DNA from: Ryuthela nishihirai
Taxonomy: Eukaryota > Arthropoda > Arachnida > Araneae > Heptathelidae
Assembly: GCA_038380435.1 (NCBI GenBank)
Contig: JAWZYU010000010.1
Coordinates: forward strand, 43,496,135-43,560,134
Length of the DNA stretch: 64,000 bases
Direction of reading: 5' to 3'
Made by a program: the position numbers and the translations under genes. This document shows, in pieces, positions 55,811 through 64,000 of this stretch; the stretch's first letter is position 1, and each line of letters starts with the position of its first letter. Below the pieces are notes generated by a model. The model was not told the origin of the DNA and ran no database searches. It saw only the letters and a list, made by a program, of their open reading frames with translations.

Positions 55811-56003
55811 ACAAAGGCCGAGTGGTTAGCGCGCTTGACTACTGATCTAAGGGACCTGGGTTCGAGCCCTGGGTAAGGCATGGATGTTCATGTTGTTTTT
55901 CTGAGGTCCTCCTGCCATTCTCACAGACCTTCTACTATGGTATGTAAACTGACAGGCTCCTGTCAAACCTCTGTGGCAAGCAGCTGCTTCAGGGGGTATT
56001 TAT
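55811..56003 (+). mobile_element. SINE-B, well preserved
   Basis: Head aaggccgagtggttagcgcg, B-box-like gggttcgagccc, body and gcttcagggggtatttattt end. Confidence 0.92.
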
Positions 56004-56205
56004 TTGATTTTTATTTTTTACAATGCATTTGTTTTGCATCCAGACAGAAAACCTCAAATTGTGGAACTCGGCAATAAAGTAATAAAACGTTGAACAACGT
56101 TATGAATAATTGTATATACATTTTAGAGAAATAAATCTCGATGTGTATCTGATTGATAAAATGTCAATCGAAGATTTTAGTTATTATTTAATAATGCAAG
56201 GGTAT

Positions 56206-57905
56206 GCGTTTTGTTTCGAGACAACTACATCACAGATGTTTTATTTAGAAACAACTACATCACAGATATTTTATTTAGAAACAACTACATCACAAATGTT
56301 TTATTTAGAAACAACTACATCACAGATGTTTTATTTAGAAACAGCTCCATCACAGATGTTTTATTTAGAAAGAACTACATCACAGATATTTTATTTAGAA
56401 ACAACAACATCACAAATGTTTTATTTAGAAACAGCTGCCTCACAGATGTTTTATTTAGAAACAGCTCCATCACAGATGTTTTATTTAGAAACAACTACAT
56501 CACAGATATTTTTATTTAGAAACAACTACATCACAGATGTTTTATTTAGAAAGAACTACATCACAGATATTTTATTTAGAAACAACTACATCACAAATGT
56601 TTTATTTAGAAACAGCTGCCTCACAGATGTTTTATTTAGAAACAACTACATCACAGATATTTTATTTAGAAACAACTACATCACAGATGTTTTATTTAGA
56701 AACAACTACATCACAGATATTTTTATTTAGAAACAACTACATCACAGATGTTTTATTTAGAAACAACTACATCACAGATATTTTATTTAGAAACAACTAC
56801 ATCACAGATATTTTATTTAGAAACAACTACATCACAGATGTTTTATTTAGAAACAACTACATCACAGATATTTTTATTTAGAAACAACTACATCACAGAT
56901 GTTTTATTTAGAAACAACTACATCACAGATGTTTTATTTAGAAACAACTACATCACAGATATTTTATTTAGAAACAACTACATCACAGATGTTTTATTTA
57001 GAAACAACTACATCACAGATATTTTGTTTAGAAACAACTACATCACAGATGTTTTATTTAGAAACAACTACATCACAGATATTTTTATTTAGAAACAACT
57101 ACATCACAGATGTTTTATTTAGAAACAACTACATCACAGATATTTTATTTAGAAACAACTACATCACAAATGTTTTATTTAGAAACAACTACATCACAGA
57201 TGTTTTATTTAGAAACAGCTCCATCACAGATGTTTTATTTAGAAACAACTATATCACAGATATTTTATTTCGAAACAACTACATCACAAATGTTTTATTT
57301 AGAAACAGCTGCCTCACAGATGTTTTATTTAGAAACAGCTCCATCAGAGATGTTTTATTTAGAAACAACTACATCACAGATATTTTATTTAGAAACAACT
57401 ACATCACAGATGTTTTATTTAGAAACAGCTGCCTCACAGATGTTTTATTTAGAAACAGCTCCATCATAGATGTTTTATTTAGAAACAGCTACATCACAGA
57501 TGTTTTATTTAGAAACAACTACATCACAGACATTTTATTTAGAAACAACTACATCACAAATGTTTTATTTAGAAACAGCTGCCTCACAGATGTTTTATTT
57601 AGAAACAGCTCCATCACAGATGTTTTATTTAGAAACAGCTCCATCACAGATGTTTTATTTAGAAACAGCTCCATCACAGATGTTTTATTTAGAAACAACT
57701 ACATCACAGATGTTTTATTTAGAAACAACTACCTCACAGATATTTTATTTAGAAACAACTACATCACAGATGTTTTATTTAGAAACAGCTCCATCACAGA
57801 TGTTTTATTTAGAAACAACTACATCACAAATGTTTTATTTAGAAACAACTAATCACAGATGTTTTATTTGCAAACAGCCCCATCACAGACGTTTTATTTA
57901 GATTA
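56206..57905. repeat. 30-bp satellite, about 56 units
   Basis: The unit is acaactacatcacagatgtt followed by ttatttagaa. Variants alternate (gatatt, aaatgtt, acagctccat, acagctgcct). Four units are 31 bp with an extra T, near 56507, 56718, 56869 and 57080 (steps 211, 151, 211), and each shifts the reading frame by one. Because 30 is a multiple of three, a 317-codon frame (56899-57852) of ten-residue repeats results. I do not call it a gene. Confidence 0.96.
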
Positions 57906-58365
57906 TTATTTATTTAGATTATTAGATAGAGACAAGTGCATCATAGACGCTTTATTTTGATACAACTGCGTCACAGACGCTTTATTTCGAAACAACTACA
58001 TCATAGGCATTTTTTTTTAACAACTGCTTCGTAGATGTTTTATTTCGAAAATACTACATTTTATCCACGAAATAACTGCATCGTAGATCATTCTATTTCG
58101 AAACAACTGCATGATAGACGGTTGATTTCGAGACACTCCATCATAGACGTTTCAGTTCGAGACAAATGCATCATAAATGCTTCAATTCGAGACAACTGCA
58201 TCATAAACGATTTTTTTCGAAACAACTGCATCATACACCTTTTATTTCGAAATAACTGCATCATAGACGTTTTATTTTGAAACAACATCGTAAACTCTTT
58301 ATTTAGAGACAATACGTCATCGACGTTTTATTTCGAGACAATTGTATGACGGATGCAACAAATTA
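57906..58365. repeat. Decayed edge of the 30-bp satellite
   Basis: Units continue with strong divergence (cgaaacaactgcatcatag, gacgttttatttcga), spacing still about 29-31. It ends near 58365. Older units at the edge and cleaner units in the middle are expected of a growing array. Confidence 0.88.
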
Positions 58366-59412
58366 GATCCACCGTAAAGTCTCGAAGTGGTGACAAATAA
58401 CTGCCATCAGCCAGCAACAAATGCGAAAAGACGCGAATGTGTCATCGCACCAATCGGATGACCTCCAAGATGGCAGAAAGGCGAACACCGAGAACATGGA
58501 AAACGCGTTATCTCTTCCTTCTCTGCTGGAGCTGTGCAGCGAAGCGCTCCTCTGCCATGGACTCCGGGCTGCTCGTGGAAGGTCGTAACGTTGGCGTGAC
58601 GTGTTTCCGGCTCATGTGGCCCGACCTCTTGCCCATTAGCCGCCATTACGTCCACAAGCCTTTCGGTCCCGTGCTTCGGGCCACTGGACATCGCCATTTG
58701 TCATCCTCTGACTGATGACTCTCTTTCCCCGTCTCTTATGATCTCTGTTATTTCCTTGCTCTCTCTCGCATCCTCCATGCAGCAGCAGGAGGAGGAAGAG
58801 AAGGAAGTAGATGACCACTGCTGCTTACGCTTCAGATGAACTGTATGAAGAGCCCTTCTCTGTGATGTTGTGGAAAAGGGTTTGCAGAGAGCAGGAATGT
58901 TGCGGTGGAGAACGATAAGGAGAGAAACAAAATTGAAAAGGATGCTTTAAACGGGTTAGTCAGTAGTGAGTGGGATGTTAGGATTTTTCGATAGGATCTT
59001 GCGGAGAAGAGCTAGTTCGATATATGTAAAATAGGGAGACTGACATACTACAATTGGGCTTACAGTTTCTTTTTTAAGGAAATTCCAAGATTTCACTTTC
59101 GTAGAGAAAGGATGTATAAATGAAAATGGATCAATAAAGATTGGACTGGTTTAAAGTGGATCTGGTTGATGGTATTTGAAAAATAATCTATGAGGTAATA
59201 TTTCGTTAAGAATAAATAATGCTCTTTTTTTGTCGTGATTCAAATGAAGAGAGCGCGAATTAAGCTGTAAGTTATTTTAACACCCGAATTGTTTGTGATC
59301 ATTTCTGCCAATTAGAGATGATTCGGATAAGAAAAACAAACGTTTTTTGATTCACATTTGAATGTTTCAGTTGCGAAATATATTTTGCTTTTAGAATTAT
59401 TTTCTATATGAA
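58366..59412. other. Unique sequence with a GC-rich patch, no gene assigned
   Basis: 58400-58720 is clearly richer in G+C and open on both strands (minus 58407-58697, plus 58437-58715, about 95 codons each). I recognise neither peptide. It could be a promoter/first-exon remnant. 58721-59412 is AT-rich without motifs. Confidence 0.4.
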
Positions 59413-59792
59413 GGGGCGGGGGTGGCTCAGTCGGTAGCACGCCAGGCTCGTAATCTGTAGTTCCCAGGTTCGAGTCCCAGCTGGGTCAGCGTTGAGATTT
59501 ATCTCCACAAAATTCCCCACCCTGCCCACAGTCAGTAAGGGACACCGATGGGCTTGGAAAGGCCGCCGTCCGTCGGATGGGACGTTAAGATGTGGCCCCG
59601 TGTGCGGGAGTGCCCCCTGTGCACGTTAATGAACACAATGGATGGCCTTGACGGGAGGCTACCATTTGTCTTCCAACAGCTGTTCCAGTGGGCCCCCTAC
59701 CCCAACCTTCTCTGAGACTTCGAGGTCCATGTGACCTGGCCATTTAGCCCATGGTGTGCATAAAAATTCCGCTCAGAGGTAAAACAACCCAA
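59413..59792 (+). mobile_element. SINE-A, full length, 9-bp TSD
   Basis: Complete. TSD ctatatgaa at 59404-59412 and 59793-59801. Confidence 0.94.
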
Positions 59793-59883
59793 CTATATGA
59801 AAAAAAATATTAAGTGAAAATAGAATCAGATTATTTGAAAAACATACCAAAGAAACAAGAGTTTCAGATATACTGGGGAACAA

Positions 59884-60140
59884 GGCCGTATCTAGGGGGG
59901 GCATGCTCCTCCCCTTTCAGAACTCTGCTGAGGGTAATTAGAGGCAAAAGTATTATTAAACTTATTTATATTTCATGCATTTTTCAAGAATTTTTTGAAG
60001 ACCTGTAAAAGGGAGGGGAAAATGTTATACTGCATTGAAGATCCATAGTGTTGACCCCCGATTTTACATTTTCCAATTCGATTGTTTCTTTTCTCCCTCC
60101 CCCTCCCCTCGATATTTTACTAGCTCTGGGCCTGCTGGGC
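59884..60140. mobile_element. hAT-like MITE, copy 1
   Basis: Begins aaggccgtatctaggggg (TIR-like) and ends in the gctctgggcctgctg region. The interior (ggggaaaatgttatactgca, ttatttatatttcatgca) is shared with 60484-60800. The target duplication is not clear. Confidence 0.6.
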
Positions 60141-60224
60141 AGTTAGCTTCAATATGATAGGTAATTTGTGTGATACGCAAAATGTCGATTATGTAATTTT
60201 GTCCCATTATTTTTCCGTTTCACA

Positions 60225-60458
60225 ATACTTGTGCGTGCGTTGGATCGGATGTTAAGCTGTGGACTATGCGCAGGATATCTTGTTCATGTTAAATAACGTG
60301 TTGTAAGATGATGAATTGGATATGAGGCTACCATCTGTCTCCTAACAGTTGTCCAGTGGATTCCGTTCTTCAACCTTCTCTGAGCTCCTGGGATCTTTGT
60401 GACTTGGCCTACTCTCTGCAAAAAAATGACTCTCAGAGTTAAAATAACCCACTCTGAA
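60225..60458 (+). mobile_element. Degenerate SINE-A fragment
   Basis: gttggatcggatgttaagct, ctaccatctgtctcctaaca, caaccttctctgagctcctg and a gttaaaataaccca tail. No head. Confidence 0.75.
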
Positions 60459-60483
60459 TTTTATTAATTTTATAAATAATCCC

Positions 60484-60800
60484 ACCGGGCCGGACCTGGG
60501 GAAGGGGGGGGGGGGCATGACCCACCAGGGTCCGGCCCCATGGCTGGCCCTTTCAGAATGCTGAAAAATAAAGAAAAAGTAAGGATAACTGAAGAAATAA
60601 GGATAATAAAGGCAAAAAAAATATTAAATTATTTATATTTAAGCATTTTTTTCAATAAAATTTTTAAATACTTCTAAAACGGAGGGAAAATGTTATACTG
60701 CATCAGAAATTCAGTCTCGTGGCCCCCTTTTACAATTTTCTGGATCAATTGTGTTGCTTGACCCCCCCCCCCGCCCTTTGGGTTTTTTTTCTACACGGGC
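60484..60800. mobile_element. hAT-like MITE, copy 2
   Basis: Shares cctttcagaatgctgaaaa, ggaaaatgttatactgcatc and the surrounding order with 59884-60140. It carries a 12-bp poly-G run and a gggccggacc/ggtccggccc inverted pair near its left end. Confidence 0.55.
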
Positions 60801-62575
60801 TTGGATCCCACAAATTTTATTAATGTTATAAATGAGCACACAGAATTTTAAAAATTTCGTATAGAGAATACTGCATTTTATATACTTATAGAGTTATAAG
60901 TTCAAATTTCATAAATTAGCCCATTACATATTATAATTTTAATAAAATAGTGAAATGTACCTTCGCGACAAAATTCTGTAAACAATGCCGCTAAACAGAA
61001 ACTTGGTCCCTAGAACTTCCAAAAAAATAGTTTTAAAAATCTTTCCTAAACATAGCGAACTTTTTCTACAAATATGCATTTGTATTGAGAGATATCGAAA
61101 CTTGATATTTCAAGTGTTTTCCAGATAAAAAAAAGTTTTCGGATAATAAAGTATTTATCATACCTGAAAGCAAAGACATTCATTTTAATTTAATATTAAA
61201 GGAAAACATTCTAGGAAACCATTTCTTTAAATCTTGCCTTTTCGATCACGAAGTCTTCTACCCATTCTGATTGTCACGAACGTATTTAATATCTGTATTT
61301 TTGCACGTTTTATATTCGCTCTTCAGCTAATAAAGGGAAAAAATGGTACAAAAAGACCTCAAATGATCAAGTTCGCAGACTCATTTTTCCTATCTTTAGT
61401 TGCTGCACAATGGGAAATGATTATAGCCCTCCAGATCCTTCTGTCCTTTCAGTGTCCCTTCATCTCCAGACACGTCTTTTATCACCAGAAATCACTGCCC
61501 CATCTCCACTCGTTGTCTCCGACAACGAACCAAGGAATAGAGGAATGATTCACTCCTTTCTTTCCGTACAACGAACGCATCGCAGACAGGCAATCAATAT
61601 TCGAACACGGCTGTCGGTCTTTCTCCTTACCCCTACAACAGCAGCATCAGAGACTCCTCCTTGTGTTTGATTAGGGCTCATGCCATTACCTCTCTCTCTC
61701 CCCAAATGTCTGAGTGTGTTATGAGCAGTCATTTGTCTGCTCTTCGAAGCAGTTATTGAATCGCCCAATTCTTCGAAAAATAAACGATTCGCCTATGAAA
61801 AGGGAAAAGCGTTCTCTGTAGTGAAAAAGCCAATGGTCTACAAAACCGTCACGACGTAAGTTTTGTGGTGAAGTGTCAGCAAAGAGGTGGATGAAGAGCC
61901 GAGAGGGAGGAAGTGAAAAAAGGGGGAAGTTTAAGAAACCTTAAAGCCGTCTGTCAAAGATCCTGCATTTCTTTAACATTTCGTACGAAGCAAGAAGGGT
62001 TGTAAAGGTTTCTCTATACAAATCCTCCTCCACTCCCTTTTTCTGCATTCGTTCTCTCTTTCATCTTCTTTGAATCAGGGCGCCGCAGATTTTTATCTGC
62101 ATTTATGGGAATTTCAGGCAAATATATTCCCTCATGCATGAATTTCGTGGCATGTTTTATGTAGCCGGTTTTCACTCGAAAAGATCTGCCAATTCCTCGA
62201 TCAGTTTGTAGTTTTGTGGGTCTATTGTACCCTATGGAAATGGCCTCTAATGGTTCACGGAACATTACCATAACGGCGTGCCTGATGTTGTTATTGAGGT
62301 CGTTTGCAGTGTGTCCAGAAGGAATCGTTCTTACATCACCCAAATACACGTTTTGTACCGGGATGTGAAGTATTTGTCTCCATATCTTCGGAGAGTGGGT
62401 TGTGAATAACCATCATTTGGAAAGGACAGAAAAAACAACAACAACAACAACAACAAGAAAATGTGACGCGAAATTGTCATCTCTGAGTTGAAAAGAGGCG
62501 AATGTATAAACATGCACACAAAATTTTTATAGCATGCTTAGTGTGGTCATTTGAATGTAGTGGACCCAAGCTGAT
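60801..62575. other. Unique sequence, no gene assigned
   Basis: 60801-61230 is AT-rich. 61230-62400 has more balanced composition and several open frames (plus 61234-61548, plus 61410-61670, minus 62014-62349), none with a domain I know. A (aac)n microsatellite lies at 62432-62456. Confidence 0.4.
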
Positions 62576-62958
62576 TGGTTTTACCTCTGAACGGCATTTT
62601 TTTTGCACACAGTGGGCTAAATGGACAGGCCACAAGGACCCCAAGACTCAGAGAAGTTTAGAGGAATGGTGGATATACTGAACGCCTGTAAGGAGAACAA
62701 TGAAAGCCCCCAGTCAAATCCATCCAGCGTGTTCTTTAACATATACCAGAATAAGGATATCTCCTGCACAAGGGGCCATTGCTTTACGGCCCATCCAAAG
62801 GAATGCAGAGCCTTTCCTAGATCATCGGTGTTCTCTTTCATACTGAAGACAGGGGTTAGAGGAGATAAATTTAAAGGGTGGCACAGTTGGGACTTGAATC
62901 TGGGAACTGCAGATTGCGAGCTTGTCGCGCTACCGACTGAGCCGACCCCCGCTCCTAT
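62576..62958 (-). mobile_element. SINE-A, diverged
   Basis: From ttggttttacctctgaacgg to ccgactgagccgacccccgc, all blocks in order with many substitutions. Confidence 0.88.
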
Positions 62959-63174
62959 TGAACCCTGATGCAAGAGTAACGTCTTTGAAACTCTCTTCTA
63001 TCTCACACATTCCCAAAAACACAGTATAATAAAAAGAAACTTAACTTTAAAGAATGTACATCTTTCCTCTTTCTAAATGGATATAGAATAGTTCCATTTA
63101 GAAATTGTTCCAAGTTGAATGACTTTGAAATTGAAATGACTTCATTTAGAATCAACGTAATAACAACTGCCTGT

Positions 63175-63300
63175 TAAAGATAAAGAACACACTAGATGTC
63201 TTGACGGGAAACTTCCATCTGTCTCCTGTCCAGTGAGTTCTCCACCCCAACCTTCTCTGAAATCTTGGGATTATTGTGACCTGGCCATTTTAGCCCATTA
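63175..63300 (+). mobile_element. SINE-A fragment, split by a hAT-like MITE
   Basis: aaagaacacactagatgtct to ggccattttagcccatta. It resumes at 63574 with gcctactgtatcaaaaaaaa, gtgcagttcagaaataaaat and aacaaccgaaccc (to about 63628). Confidence 0.8.
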
Positions 63301-63573
63301 CAATGGCATACAAAGGGGAGGGGGGTATGGTACTAAACTTCCCCCTTTAAAGTAAGTTACATATTTTCTTAGTAAGAAGATGAACCTTGAGGTGAATGAA
63401 TAGAAAAATAATGTTTTTCAAGATTTTAAAGTTTACTACTTTAGCTTACACATATATTAATCAAATTTCACTGTCTGATATATTTTCACTTTGGTTAGAT
63501 AATGATTTTAAATTCCTGACATACTTTATATATTTTAGGCCCACCCGAATAAAAAATCCTGCTTACGCCACTG
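63301..63573. mobile_element. hAT-like MITE inside the SINE-A fragment
   Basis: The left end caatggcatacaaagg and the reverse complement of the right end, cagtggcgtaagcagg, are related TIRs. Flanking 8-mers gcccatta and gcctactg fit a decayed 8-bp duplication. Removing the element rejoins the SINE-A 3' end. Confidence 0.7.
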
Positions 63574-63685
63574 GCCTACTGTATCAAAAAAAAGTGCAGT
63601 TCAGAAATAAAATAACAACCGAACCCTAAATCTTTATTTTCAATAAAAGTTTTCCTGTATTTAACTAAAATATTCAATTTTTAAA

Positions 63686-63872
63686 TTCCCCCTCAAGCAG
63701 CTGCTTGCCACAGAGGTCTGATAGGAGCCTGTCAGTTTATATGCCATAGTAGGATCTCTGAGAGGATGGCAGGATCTCAGCAGAAAAACGACACACAGAT
63801 CCAAGCCAAAATCCGGGGTTCGAACCCAGGTCCCTTAGATCAGTAGCCAAGCGTGCTACTCGGCCATGGTAC
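63686..63872 (-). mobile_element. SINE-B, well preserved
   Basis: ccccctcaagcagctgcttg to the head (gttcgaacccaggtccctta, gccaagcgtgctactcggcc). Seven bases of the usual gctaaccactcgg are missing. Confidence 0.9.
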
Positions 63873-64000
63873 CAAGCAAAAAATATGCTTCTTTAACGAA
63901 CACTAATAGACTCATTGCCCAAACTTCAAAAATGCTTTTATCTCTGCAAACAGTTTTGATTTAACAGATACTGATGACATTTGAATTAAATTTAACATTA

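Noticed and set aside
56899..57852. 317-codon open frame of ten-residue repeats
   Set aside because: It exists because the satellite period is 30 bp. Neighbouring frames are equally open where 31-bp units shift them, and there is no unique N- or C-terminal part.
61234..61548. 104-codon plus-strand frame
   Set aside because: No recognisable motif, and it overlaps another open frame of similar length.
62014..62349. 111-codon minus-strand frame in unique sequence
   Set aside because: No domain, signal or splice context recognised. Left as unassigned sequence.

Overview
This window looks like intergenic or intronic DNA from an animal nuclear genome, most likely an arthropod. The reasons are the AT-rich unique sequence, three tRNA-derived SINE families, Tc1-type and hAT-type DNA transposons, decayed EN-RT retrotransposons and many satellite arrays. 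I cannot place the species. A chelicerate is a guess, not a result. I found no intact host protein-coding gene, no stand-alone tRNA or rRNA gene and no CRISPR array. Most open frames are either reading frames through SINEs or through tandem arrays whose period is a multiple of three.

SINE names used here are my own. SINE-A (about 385 bp) has a Thr-like tRNA head with a CGT anticodon loop, a GC-rich conserved middle and an AACCC-type tail. There are about 30 copies or fragments, many with 9-16 bp target-site duplications (TSDs), and four are nested in older copies of the same family. SINE-B (about 190 bp) has a Ser/Leu-like head and an ATTT-rich tail. SINE-C (about 130 bp) has a third tRNA-like head.

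Layout. 0-10 kb: SINE-A copies, a mariner-type fold-back element, and a decayed minus-strand EN-RT retrotransposon (4.4-7.4 kb) hit by one SINE-A and one SINE-B. 10-12 kb: a 41-bp minisatellite. 12-19 kb: AT-rich sequence with a hAT element inside another hAT element, hairpins and a near-perfect SINE-C palindrome. 19-24 kb: nested SINE-A, a 91-bp higher-order array and a reverse-transcriptase tail. 24-30 kb: a shuffled local duplication, then a composite of fold-back ends around a ~148-bp tandem array. 29.8-30.8 kb: a dead minus-strand Tc1-like transposase. 31-35.6 kb: SINE-A copies, a reverse-transcriptase tail and a 748-bp fold-back element with a SINE-B inside. 35.7-38.4 kb: an ORF1-like fragment and a 174-bp satellite derived from SINE-B. 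39-46 kb: 48-bp and 74-bp arrays, hairpins and SINEs. 46-52 kb: largely unique AT-rich DNA and a 26-bp array. 52.4-54.0 kb: an almost complete but inactivated Tc1/mariner transposon with ~150-bp terminal inverted repeats (TIRs). 56.2-58.4 kb: a 30-bp satellite. 58.4-64 kb: unique sequence, SINEs and hAT-type MITEs.

The parts fit one process. LINE machinery, now dead here, inserted the SINEs. DNA transposases, dead here, moved the MITEs. Tandem duplication turned short segments, including SINE pieces, into satellites. Coordinates of degenerate repeats are approximate because they were read by eye.
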